Shown here: positions 50,736-61,209 of the stretch, piece after piece
Layout: the number at the start of each line of letters is the position of its first letter
How positions within the stretch are numbered: the first letter of the stretch is position 1
Source: Nageia nagi
Taxonomy: Eukaryota; Pinophyta
DNA length: 64,000 bases
Assembly (NCBI GenBank): GCA_050084985.1
Contig: JBITNC010000001.1
Coordinates: forward strand, 151,218,001-151,282,000
Direction: 5' to 3'
Made by a program: the position numbers and the translations under genes
The notes under the pieces: model-generated
The model's input: only the letters and a program-made list of their open reading frames with translations
The model's database searches: none
Told to the model about the DNA's origin: nothing

Positions 50736-51230
50736 TATTTGTAATGTTTATAAACACATGTTTTGTATACAATAGGTGACTATGATTATTGGCTTATAAT
50801 CTTCATGATGGCTTATAGTGCACCATTTATCAGTTTATGGATGACATTGCTTGATTTATTTATCCTTATTGATATGAATTTTTATATGATGCATCTAACT
50901 GATCTTATTTTTTTAGTTGCCTATAGCTTGCATGTTTCTTTTTGATATTTTAGGTTACTTACTTTAGGTTTGAAGGCTCATGAAAACTCATCATGTCAAC
51001 TTTTGGTTGGATGACTACTATATGTACATTGAAATTAGTTACGATAAATAATTATATTGTAAACCATTTATCTAAATGGTAAAGTAGTGAGTCTTAAACT
51101 AATATCTTGCTTACTTCATAAAGATGTAAAAAAATTCTTTTCTAATTGTAAATGTATGGAGGAGAACTCTCTCTTACTCTCTTTTTCTTATGTCTTCTTC
51201 ACTTTATCCCAATATTGCATTAAGAGGGAG

Positions 51231-51710
51231 TGTTGGAATGTATACTGAATTATTTAAATGAATATGATATGATAATATACCAATACTTAGATACCTTAAG
51301 TATTTAAATAAATATGATAATGTAACTTGTCCTACAATCCTTCTCATGAAAATGCCCCTTGGGTAAAAGGGTGAAATATGTCATGTATTTGTACAATGGT
51401 TAAAAGGGTGATCCAAGGGAGGATTTTGGCCTATAAATATAAGGCACTCTCCTTGTAATCACACACCAAAAGTTGAAGCAAAGTTATGCTCTATGATTAT
51501 TGTTAGGAGAAGAAGAAAGATATCTTGTAAGAGACTTATCTTTGTGAATGAGGAATATCTTAGTTAGTGGATGTACTCCCATGGTTGGAGGAACCACTTT
51601 ACATTGGTGTAAAATTGTGAGATTATTTATGCTTTGAGTATTATTGTTTGATAAGGCTTTCATATAAACATGGGCATATAAGAATTGGATCTTTAGTCTT
51701 AATTCCATTA
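51231..51710 (+). repeat. 3' LTR of the Copia element
   Basis: Begins TGTTGGAATGTATACTG and ends AATTCCATTA (CA changed to TA). The TATA box ctataaatat lies at 51431-51440. It is preceded by the purine tract taagagggag. Confidence 0.92.
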
Positions 51711-52692
51711 AATTTATGGGAGCGTTGCACTTCATTACCTTATTATGTCTTATTTGACCACTAAAGGTGGCATGTATCTTTCCTAGGGATGTGTAGTAAT
51801 GTTATTGTAGTTAGGCATGCTTTGGAGTATTTAAGAGTGATGTAGTTATCTTTCTATATAAGTGTCCTATATAACTCTTTTATTACACTATAATGTGACC
51901 AATGAACCACTAGGAGTGGGACTTCCTCTTCTAGGGGATTGTGAGTGTATTTTAATGTGTTTAAGAGTTAAATAATTTTGTGTAGTATTATTAGGTCATT
52001 TGGAATCTTGATATGAGAAAATTGTAATTTTAAGAGCTATTTGTGAGCCCTAATGTGGGACATCCAGTTTGGTATGACTATGAGGTGAGATATAGGTCCC
52101 AAAAATGGAATGTCTAGCTATATGAGAGGGGAGTGCACCACTTCCAGGTCATCTTTTTCCTATCAACCATTTATCTCTTTTGAGAATTGGCTACAAATTC
52201 AGTTTCTAACCTCTTATGGATGAAAACTTGCAAGATAGTGGTTTAATAAGATGAAAACCCTTTTAGATCTAGATCTTGAGGACAACATTTTTTAAGTCAT
52301 TATTCTAGTGGTGCAAGTCCAATAGTTGGGAGTTCCTTTGGTGGTGCGTCTAGCCTGTGGAGTTGCAATGAGCTAATTTTTAGTTCATATCTTGAGGTTA
52401 GAGGCCTTAACAATGTTAAATCTAATCAATTTGTGTATTTTTGAGTTACTTGTTGCCAGATTTGATCTTCTAAGCCAAAGACCCAACCCTTTGGGCCATT
52501 ATTTATGATTTTGGTGATTTTCAATGAGATTTCCAAACTCAGGACATCTTTTGGACAATTTTTAAGCATTGTAATTGATTCCTTAATGTAAAATATTTCA
52601 GATCTAGTTTTTCTATCTCAAATAAAAATTATTTTGTGTGGAATTTGGCCTATTCGAATAAAATTATTTTTTTACTAATTTGAGACATTACA

Positions 52693-52990
52693 TACTCTCA
52701 CTTTATGATCACTCCCTTTGTTGGTTGGCATATTAACCATTACTTTACAATCACTCCCTTTGTTAGTTGGGTTATTAACCATTACTTTATGATCACTCCC
52801 TTTTTTGGTTGGGGCATTACTCATCACTTTATGATCTCTCCCTTTTCTTAGTTGGGGCATTAACCATCAATTTATGATCACTCCCTTTGTTAGTTGGGAT
52901 ATTAACCATCACCTTATGATCACTTCCTTTATTGGTTGAGATATTAACTATAACTTATTTTTACCTTTTTTGGTTGGGTTTTTAATTTAT
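52693..52990. repeat. 42-bp minisatellite, about 6.5 copies
   Basis: Units contain ctttatgatcactccctttg then ttggttgggatattaacc. Most units are 42 bp, some 43-44 bp. The array begins within a few bases of the LTR end. Because 42 is a multiple of three, the - strand shows a repeated 14-residue frame (PTNKGSDHKVMVNN), 52860-52675. I treat that as a by-product of the repeat. Confidence 0.85.
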
Positions 52991-53560
52991 CATCAATACC
53001 CATGAATGAGGTACTTAATGCTACCATTATGATGTTTTCTTTATATTAATTTTATTGTTGCTTCAATCATGATGTATCTTTTGTAAGATAAATTTGTGAA
53101 GTATCTATGAATGGGGTATTATGTTCTATTATGACCACATAGGTCCATAATAGGGAATAATGCTACCATGATGACATGATGATGCTATCTTATATTAATT
53201 TCATCTTTGCTTTTACTAATGATATATTTGTACAATATAAACATGCATTGTATTTATCATATTATATTAATTTCATTTTTACTCTTACTCATGTAATATA
53301 TTTGTATATGATGAATATTTGTATGCCTTTTTGGAGATATTTGTTGTTCTCTCATTGTAGGTTATTTGCATTTGATTATCTCAACTCACTAAGTCTCTTC
53401 TCCAATAATCAATGCAAAGAGGGGGCATGATACATCATAAAAAATTTGATGATCCGATGTTTTGCTAATATTAGGGGAGTATTTGTTTTCTCTCTACTAT
53501 TTCTTTTCTTTGCAAGCATAATTATATTTTATTTCATTCAAATTACAAAGGGGGGAAACT
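52991..53560. other. AT-rich sequence with loosely repeated blocks
   Basis: Two or three worn copies of a block containing tatattaatttcat and actcatgatatatttgta occur at 53035-53310. No gene is supported; the 84-codon + frame at 53176-53430 is low-complexity. Confidence 0.4.
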
Positions 53561-53564
53561 ATTG
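53548..53564 (+). other. Polypurine-tract-like site, possible LTR start
   Basis: caaaggggggaaactattg is followed by TGACACATTTTGATACC. This is the arrangement of a purine tract and an LTR start, but no second LTR copy was found. Confidence 0.35.
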
Positions 53565-53644
53565 ACACATTTTGATACCTAATATCTCAAATTAGTTATT
53601 ATATTGCTTATTTGATAATAATAATTATTTTAATGTTATATATC

Positions 53645-53647
<3 letters not shown>

Positions 53648-53689
<42 letters not shown>
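53648..53689. repeat. AT dinucleotide microsatellite
   Basis: About 20 uninterrupted TA units, apart from one irregular position at the left edge. Confidence 0.95.
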
Positions 53690-53989
53690 CATGTTGTTTC
53701 TTTTTTTATTGTGCAAGCATCCTAATGTTAACATTAGATTTTAGGTGGATATTCTAGTGGTCCTCTTGCATATAAAAGAAAGAAACATATGCATGGGATG
53801 ACTATCAGATCTTTATCTTAATAAGACTATGCACACTACTTCAATGATTTTTGTATCTTAAGATCCTACTTCAATGATAAGCTCATGCTTGTGCATATAA
53901 TAAATCATCCAAGTAAGGTCATAGGTGCATTATCTTTAATATCTTTCTCTTATGCTCTTTATTGCTTGTTAAACATTTATGTTATTTAA

Positions 53990-54385
53990 TCATTGAATTA
54001 TTTTAAATATATATAAGATTATTTCAAGTATCAAGTGGATTTGATCAATCCATATGTAAAGAGAAGAATATTGAATCCGCATAAAGTAGATGGGTGATCT
54101 TTGTTCTCATATGTATTTGAATACCTTGTATAACATATGATATATTATCTTGAAGAATACTTATGCTAAATCTTTTTATAACTAATAAAAACAAGAGTAG
54201 AGATAGAGAGCATCCTTATCTTACTATTTTCATAGTTTCTTGAATCACCTTAATCATATTAGCTTTCACTAAGTTGAGACATTTTAAAACGAATTTAATG
54301 GCCCATCCATTTGGTCCCACTTATCTTTTTTATAAGAATATAATATTGCTTTAAGATCCTCCTTTGTGACCTTCTTGCATAACTC
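53990..54385 (-). pseudogene. LINE reverse transcriptase, middle deleted
   Basis: On -, YKKDKSPGPNGWP-like text (one Ser codon is altered; 54345-54300) opens the RT. QGCSLSLLLFLLVIKRF (about 54220-54170) corresponds to the conserved GCPLSP motif. ITHLLYADSIFF (54100-54062) is the catalytic YADD block with one Asp missing. About 100 or more residues between the first two blocks are absent. Confidence 0.65.
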
Positions 54386-54879
54386 CTAATTATTATCTTT
54401 AGTACAAAGTTAGGGAAGAAAAATGCTACTTTAATAATTTTAACTAAATTGACTTGCCCTAGTCCAAGTATAGATATTCTATGTGACCTATTACTAAATC
54501 ATCTATTCCATGGAGATAAGTGATAGAAAATTCTTCTTGTCCTCACATAACCTAAATTGTATTATATTATTTCTTGTGGTTGGTGAAGCTATGATAAATT
54601 TTTATGTTATCACCCTTGTTTGTTATCCATGGCACTTTACTTTCGAGACTCCATATGAACTCACTTTCTTTCAATAGGCTATTATTTTCAATTATTTTAT
54701 TTTTATTTTTTCATTGTACTTGTTTGAAATCTCTTTAAAAATCATTAAAGATAAGAGGTACAATCTCTCTTTCTCTTGCTTCCAACTATTGATCATTCAT
54801 TAATCTCTTTTGGTGGATCCATTTTACTACTTTTATCTTAATTTTTTTCAGAGTTGTGGAAAACTAAATGTTGGTAGGT

Positions 54880-55660
54880 TCATTTGAGCTTGAATCAATT
54901 GATTCACTAGGATTTTATCACATCAACAAAGCTTTTAGACCTTTAGCAAATCCAAGTTAAACTTGAAAGGGCTAGGTAATTTTTTCTCCACTAGTGATAA
55001 GTATTAGATAATTGGAGAGTGGTAGAAGTCACATTCATTCCCCACTCAAGATTTGATTTTATGACTACTAATTTTTATTCTGTTTACCATTAGAAATCTA
55101 TTAAGCCTATTTGCAATTCCATTAGCTTCCAATCTCATGTTCCATAATGTTGGGACTAATTTGATAAGGTTCAAATCTACCAGCCCTTTATCTTCAAATA
55201 TTTTGATGTATTCAACCATAAGATCATATTTAACTTAGCCCCTCCCAAATTTCACTCCTTGAGAGAGTGAGATTAAAATCCACATTTAATATTATTAATT
55301 CAACTTATAGAAAGGGAAGAGATAAATATTGTCTCCATATTTTATTCTATTTGAATACAAGTCATACATATTCCCAATTGAGATGACTTTTTTAATTTTT
55401 GAAGAGTGAAATTCTATCTCAATACTATATTTGAAGACTATTGAGTTTACTAGGTCAAGTTGATTGGTATTCCAACCTATAACAACCTCTTCTAAGTTTC
55501 ATGTCTCATTTATGGCTAAAAAATCCTAACCTTTAAAAAGTTTCTTAAGATCACCTATAACTTTTTTGGCGGCTCTTTTTATTTCTTATATTAATAAGAA
55601 TTTTAGCTTATGAGATTCTACTAGTCTTACTATAATACTTTTTAGAAGGCCTTCCCATTT
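54880..55660 (-). pseudogene. LINE endonuclease region
   Basis: On - it shows VVIGWNTNQLDLVNS, then LVPTLWN-like text, NGIANRLNRFLM (family form: a Gly, Ile and Arg-Leu-Asp-Arg-Phe core) and PSPFKFNLDLLKV (54978-54939), the phrase that closes APE-type endonuclease domains of plant LINEs. Several stops. Confidence 0.65.
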
Positions 55661-56479
55661 CCCTAATATTAATAGAGAGAATAATTATGATTTAACCTCC
55701 TTCAAGACTATTCCTACTCTAAGAATCCCTTTGAGAGTGTTTTATTTCCCTAAATGAATCTCATAGAGAGCTTTGTTCTTTGTTAAGAACAAATTAGATC
55801 TTCTTTCTTATCTTATTATGGTAGATATAAGATCCTTAAATAACCCATGAACCCCTCTTATATATTGATGTCTACTAATTTTGGGCCCTTTTTAGGAGAT
55901 TTGAGTGTGTATTATGGGTTCATGAGGATGAAGAGTTCTCATGTTGACTAACTATTGAGAAAGAGGGACTTAAAGCTAATTAAGTTCCTTGTTAGGGGGT
56001 TTTTTGGAGTTCAACTATTTATTTAATTATCATTTGACTTACACTCCATCCATGAAAGATTATAGTCGTAGTTTGAACTTCTTTTGATTAATAGAGGGAG
56101 AGTTTCGACATGAGATTTTAGTGGCTTCAACCAATGGTCCATTAAGAGACAATGGACAAGTGTTGAGAATACTTAAAAAATAATTATTTCAATGATGGGC
56201 TTCCTCCTTGATAAGTGTTCAGGTATAATAAAACAACATCCAAAATTGAGTTTGATGCATTTTCTATCATGACTTAAGATGGTTTATTGAGGAGAGGTTT
56301 TCCTAACAAACTTTCCCTTCATGACTCATGAACTATCAACTTAAGATCCTATCTAGCTTCCTCCTAAAGAATATTTTTTATTTTAGAATGGATTTTGCTA
56401 TGTGAATTCTCGTATTCTTTTTCCTCCCTTTATGTATCTTTCTTTCTTTTGGGATTGTAGACCTCTTTGGCTAATATTG

Positions 56480-56790
56480 ATGAGTAGTCCTTGCCTATAT
56501 GCCCATATTTATGGTAGAATGCACATTTGAGAGAGATTCCTACATAAACTATAACTTATATGTATGAACCTTTTTTTATATTAAATCTTAATATCCCCCA
56601 TAAGTCCCTATCTCCAATCCACATCTACGAGAATCCTAACCATTATCCTCTTATAAGAGGAGTAGAAGCTCTCATCAACTTTCAAAAAAGTACCTATGTG
56701 ATTATTGATTACTTTGAGAAAATGTTGAGATATTTCTTTGTAGATAAGGGATCCTACCAATCATATAACATGGGAAGAAATAATTTATAA
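56480..56790 (-). pseudogene. LINE ORF1-like domain with zinc knuckle
   Basis: On - it reads KVINNHIGTFLKVDES, then IMVRILVDVDWR and GLMGDI. This is the style of the plant LINE ORF1 domain, where a Val-aliphatic-Val-Asp strand is followed by a Gly-Leu. The zinc knuckle (about 56533-56490) reads CAFYHKYGHIGKDY; two of three Cys are Tyr. The style match is good although identities are few. Confidence 0.6.
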
Positions 56791-56800
56791 AATATAAAAT

Positions 56801-57792
56801 GTTTAAAAATAATTTAAGTCTTATAAATAAAAAGGAAAGAAACCAACTAAATATCAATTTTATTAAAAATAGAGGGGGGCCTTGATGAAAAATTTAGAGC
56901 CTTTGTTTTGTCCAATTGAGTATCATGATCATATGGTGTCTACTTAAGTGAAAATAAAAAGGGAAGACCTATTCATTATTACAAGTTAGGGGATGAATAA
57001 AAGATATGTGCATGCTCAAACTTGCATGCCCGATGGCTTCAATCAAGGTTTTGTAGAGGGATAATTAGTCATAAGAAGAGGAAAAAGAAGGCAACCATTT
57101 TTATACTTGATTATTTTTTATATATTATAACTTCAAATTATGGTAATAGATGATACAATAATGAACTATGTAACTCTTCTAGTGGCATAATTTTGAACTT
57201 CTCATGATAAAAAAAGTTACTCTATTTATCGGAGAAAGTAGAAAAAATTCAAAGGTTTTTGTAGGCTTGGGATCATGATTTTACTAGCTTAATCAAATCC
57301 ATTTAAAAAGAGTGGTTAATCACTTTCATAAGATAGGGGATATACAACCATTATGCTTTTGATGTATTATGAACCGATAACTTCCTTCTCAGGATTGTAA
57401 AGATACCTAACAATGCAACAAAGGAGAAGGAATTTTATTTTTAATGAACATTAAACTCAAGCATTAAAGTGTAATAAATATTTCAATCCTGATAACTTCT
57501 TGGTTGTTTCCTTTTTTATGGAATATCACTAGTGAAATTATTGTTACCAAGTTAGCGTTGAAATAACTATGTGCCATTTATGGTCTAGTTGGATGGAAAG
57601 GTTTAATTTTTTAACATCTTCCCCTCATTTCAATCGAAAGGGTTCATTATCAAGTCAATCCAACAACAAATTTAATGAAACCTTTGATAAACATATGGAA
57701 AACACCTTTTATGCAAGTGATGTTGAATACATAATATAAAAAAGAATAAGGATCTAGAGAAAATTTAAGAAAATAAAGGATAATTATGTGCA
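56801..57792. other. AT-rich sequence, nothing assigned
   Basis: No reading frame or repeat that I can support. It may contain the 5' end of the LINE. Confidence 0.35.
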
Positions 57793-58014
57793 ATGCTTGA
57801 CAACTAAGAATGACCAACAAGGGAAGGGGATAAAGGGGAGCAAGATGATGTCATGGGTTTACTAAACCTTGTGTCTCTAATAGTTGTATCTTAGAGAGGT
57901 ATTAATGCTCAACAACCGAGAATGACTAACAAGAGAAGAGAATAAAGGGGAGTAATATCACATCACATGTTTATTATACATTGTGTCCCTAATAGTTGCA
58001 TCTCATTGAAGCAT
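57793..58014. repeat. Tandem duplication, two units of about 112 bp
   Basis: Both units contain aatgctcaacaac-like starts, then gggataaaggggag, tgtgtctctaatagttg and catctcattgaag-like ends. They are moderately diverged. Confidence 0.8.
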
Positions 58015-58711
58015 TGAGGCATCGAATTAATTTTGTAGTTATTTCTATAATATTCAAAATCTAAATAAAACATCATACTATTTTTATAAAAAAATGTAAT
58101 ATATACCTTATAAAGTAAAATCAAGTCAATATTTAACATCCTTTAACCTTATTGAGTCATAGGCCCTATCAAGAATTTTCAAATATCATCAATGTAGGGG
58201 GTGAGAGTGAAACCTGAAACCTTCCACTTGGATATATTCACACCTCACTTCTCCCAACTCCCTTAATAAAAATTGATTGAAAATAATTAAAATTAAAAGT
58301 TTTTTTTTTTTTAATAGCAAGCCATTCTGTTTCTAGGATTTAGGGAAGTTAATCCTTTAGCTTGAGAGGCAACGGGTAGGGGTATCTTTTCCATCAAATT
58401 CACCCAGGACTTGCACCTAACTTGATTGTATCGCAGTATTATTGCGGCTTATATGCATCCAACCTAAAGGGAGAGATTTGAATTTGAGCCTCTCTCATGA
58501 GAGTTTTAACATACTCTTTCTCTCCAACTCCCCTATTAGATTATCCTCTTTACAAACATTTACTCTTAAGCATCACTTTACGAAATTTAAATTAAACATA
58601 TACCATCTTTCAATCTCTTAAGCATCACTTTACAAACATTTACTCTTTCTTTATATATCTTTACATTACATTACTTTTTCTTTTCATTATAACAATATAT
58701 TATTTTAATAA
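58015..58711. other. Intergenic DNA, no gene seen
   Basis: A less AT-rich stretch at 58190-58260 and 58330-58500 resembles repeated plant intergenic sequence (gtgaaacctgaaaccttcc). No paired copy in the window. Confidence 0.35.
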
Positions 58712-59261
58712 GGGATACTTACCAAAATACCCCTATAACTTCATGAAATTACCAAAACACCCTCAATCTTAAAAATTTAACAAAATACCCCTAAAAGTTC
58801 ATGAAATTACATAAATGCCCTTGAATCTTACGAAATTACCAAAATACCCCTAAAAATACATTAATTAAAAATGAAAAATATTTTAATACTGTTATAAAAA
58901 TAAAATATTAAAATAATGAAAAATAAATTTTTGAATAATTCAATGCCATGGTTGTTAATCCTCAGTAACTAGCGACTAAGATTCTATTATCTCAATTGCT
59001 AGTTACTGGGAATTAACAACCATAACATTGACTCATTTAAAAAAAAAAATCATTATTTTAACAATTTATTTTTCATAATAATATTAATTTTTATTTTTAT
59101 TTTTTAATTTATGAATTTTTAAAGATATTTTAGTAATTTCCTAAGATTGAGAGATATTTATGTAATTTCATAAACTTTTTAGGATATTTTGGTAATTTTT
59201 TAACATTGAAGAGTATTTTAGTAATTTCATGAACTCATAGAAATATTTTAATAAGTTTCCC
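58712..59261. mobile_element. Foldback MITE, MULE-like, 550 bp
   Basis: The whole element is one long imperfect palindrome. The left arm GGGATACTTACCAAAATACC matches the reverse complement of the right end AAGTTTCCC, and the pairing continues to a centre near 58985. The central arms ccatggttgttaatcctcag and its counterpart gggaattaacaacc are especially clear. The flanks TTTTAATAA (58703-58711) and TTTTAATTAA (59262-59271) resemble a 9-bp duplication, as Mutator-like elements make. No ORF. Confidence 0.75.
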
Positions 59262-59634
59262 TTTTAATTAATACATAATCAAAAATAAATAAATATATAT
59301 ACTTCTATTATTATTTTTGCATAAGAGTCCATGTTGTCATTCAACATAATTTTCTTTTGTCATATTTTTTTACATTCGACAAACTTTGAAATTCAAAAAA
59401 AAGAAAAAAACAAAGAAAATTGTATGTCAATTTTGGTATCAGATCACATTACTTAGTCTTCAATTTTGATTTCAATTCCTTGAGGCGGTCAGTTTTCGCA
59501 TCAAACCCATTAAGAGCTCTTCAGAGTGGAGCATTCGGAGAGGAGGAGGGCACATTCGGAAGAAGACGTAGTAGATTTGAACCCTGGTTTCCTTTACGAA
59601 AATCCTTAATTTGTTGCAGACCAGTCAGATTGCA

Positions 59635-59958
59635 ATGTCGGGATCAGTGAGTAGATTAGCCCGCAATCTTTCGAGAATTAAGAGAGCGAGGGTTATTGAC
59701 AATCGATTTCCTGTGGGCTTCCGTCAATTTTTTGCCACTTCGGTACCTTTGTCAACAAATGGCATTCGCTGCATAAAAAATACGCCGTTGGACAGATATT
59801 CATGGAGTATCATGCTCAGTAAGCCTCCTTTTCGTATTCATTTTTCTTGCAGATTGAACAACTTAGAGTTTGTCTCATTCCTGCACCAAACTCCGCAATT
59901 GAAACAGACCCAGAATTGGTCCATCTCCATGGAGGAAATAAAGTACCAGTATGCCTAG
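59635..59958 (+). CDS. Possible first exon of a gene with a mitochondrial-type N-terminus
   Basis: ATG at 59635 (context gcaATGtc) opens 107 codons. The first 20 residues, MSGSVSRLARNLSRIKRARV, have six Arg/Lys and no acidic residue and could form a basic amphipathic helix. FRQFFATS follows, like a presequence cleavage region. GC content is visibly higher from 59460 to 59960 than in either flank. Possible donors are gtaagc at 59819 and gtatgc near 59949, so the exon may end before the TAG at 59956. No downstream exon was identified. I do not recognise the product. It could be a live gene start, a gene fragment or a captured exon. Confidence 0.4.
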   Translation: MSGSVSRLARNLSRIKRARVIDNRFPVGFRQFFATSVPLSTNGIRCIKNTPLDRYSWSIMLSKPPFRIHFSCRLNNLEFVSFLHQTPQLKQTQNWSISMEEIKYQYA

Positions 59959-60400
59959 AAAGTTACCATATTGAAGCTCTGGGAACCTGGTAACCCCTGG
60001 TGCTTTCCACATTTTAGGAACAACTAAGTAAAAAAAAATATATCTATTATATAGAGTTTATATGCTTAGTTGTATTCTCAAGATAAAGAGTGCACTTGAT
60101 AGTTGATAGTGCATCTCGATTTAAGGAGCAAAAGAGAATCTTAAAACTTCTATAAAATTTGTAAAGATATGCAATCTTTTGAAATTTTTGACAGTCTTTG
60201 GCTCTCTCGCTTCTCTTGGAATAGATATAGAGTTCCTTTTCGGAGGTGCTATGATTCGACTTGACCTTTGGCAATAAGGCCTTTAAATGATACAACATTG
60301 AATATTCTGAAGTATGATGCCTATGGCAAACTAGGCAACATTAATCTTGAATGGTTATTGAGAATAGGTGTGAGCAAGCATTAGAATAAAGGAAAGAACA
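59959..60400. other. Flank or intron after the candidate exon
   Basis: AT-rich, no recognised coding match. The 83-codon - frame at 60047-60298 has no motif. Confidence 0.35.
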
Positions 60401-60559
60401 TCTTTAAGACAATGCACAATGGGCTTATGGAATCCAATTAAGAGTTTTCTAGTTATTGATATGATGAAGTGGGTGGGTCATATGTGGATAGTTACAAATG
60501 AACTTTGTGTAGAAAGTTTTATCTCATATAATACTCATGAAATTTGAAATGTTTATGAG

Positions 60560-60863
60560 GCCTTTCAAGAAGACATTGGGTTTATTTTGATCTGCAAGCA
60601 CTTTATTCTTGTCGATGAGAAAGCCCAAGTAATTTTCTTAGGTTTTCCCAAAGGAGGACATGTTCATCTTGATTTGAAGCGGGTGTTGATGAAGATGTTC
60701 GATAACTATTTGCAATAATTCCTAGACGGCCATTTAACATTTTGTGATTGACAAAGATGTCATGTAGAAAGACAACACATTTTACCATATGAAACTTTAA
60801 TACACCCTTATTGTTGTGAATGGATATGGTAGATGCTTTGGTGATGCTGAAAAGCATGAACAA
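60560..60863 (-). pseudogene. Gypsy reverse transcriptase fragment
   Basis: On - it reads KCVVFLHDIFVNHK, a worn version of the YVDD active site followed by its Lys/Ser segment. In a second frame it continues LLQIVIEHLHQHPLQIKMN and NYLGFLIDKNKVLADQNKP. These correspond to the LRLNPxKCxFG, LGFxVxxxGIxVDP stretch of Gypsy RT. Confidence 0.5.
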
Positions 60864-61209
60864 TCATTAATAGAGCCTAAACATTATTTTGAATGTTGTC
60901 TTCTAGGAGCTTTGTGTACAAACTTGGCAATACTTGAAAGCCAGTTGAGATTAGTAAAGTATTTAGCACCTCAATGTTGTTTCGCAAGGTTATTGATCTT
61001 AAGAAGAAGGTAGTGGTGGTTGACAATAATTATATGAGGAACACACTTTTTCTTAACTAAATAGCACTCATTATGCTTTTTGTTCAGTATTACTTGAGTA
61101 TGAGACCCAGAAGGAGAAGTGCTTGATTGTTTCTTGTTGCATTCCACAATCACTTGATCTATTGGTCTATCCCAACACTCTTGATGGATGTAACGTGGTA
61201 AGCTAGCCA

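Larger units (their letters stand above)
43977..51710 (+). mobile_element. Full-length, inactivated Copia retrotransposon
   Basis: A 7.7-kb unit has LTRs at 43977-44466 and 51231-51710. The primer-binding site TGGTATCAAGAGC is at 44469-44481, and a purine tract (taagagggag) ends at 51230. The order gag, integrase, RT, RNase H is the Copia order. Stops interrupt all domains. The leader before gag is unusually long (about 2 kb). A further 0.8 kb lies between the end of RNase H and the 3' LTR. No clear target duplication is visible (gagtt left, aattt right). Confidence 0.92.
43813..52692 (+). repeat. LTR split by a Copia element (parts 43813-43976 and 51711-52692)
   Basis: The left end reads TGTAATGTCCC and the right end GAGACATTACA, an inverted match of 10 of 11 bases that is typical of LTR termini. 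Without the Copia element the LTR is about 1,146 bp. A purine-rich gagtggggtgga lies just before the left end, which suggests a 3' LTR. TATA-like ctatataag lies near 51883. No second copy of this LTR and no target duplication were found in the window. Confidence 0.7.
53930..56800 (-). mobile_element. Decayed LINE (L1-type) on the minus strand
   Basis: Reading on - from 56.8 to 53.9 kb, the order is ORF1-like domain, zinc knuckle, endonuclease, reverse transcriptase, as in plant L1-type LINEs. Every part has stops. The RT lacks its middle: the segment after KVIQETMKI joins almost directly to a QGCSLS-like motif. The 3' end of ORF2 and the poly(A) tail are not visible. No LTRs flank it. Confidence 0.75.

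Noticed and set aside
43977-51715. Target-site duplication of the Copia element
   Set aside because: The flanks gagtt and aattt agree at only three of five positions.
52675-52860. Repetitive 61-codon frame on - with a 14-residue period
   Set aside because: Explained by the 42-bp minisatellite; no start context or domain.
59428-59445. TGGTATCAGATC, one base from the initiator-Met primer-binding site, just before the candidate exon
   Set aside because: No LTR end or paired repeat upstream and no gag downstream; the MITE lies close by. Kept only as a caution that the GC-rich ORF might be element-derived.
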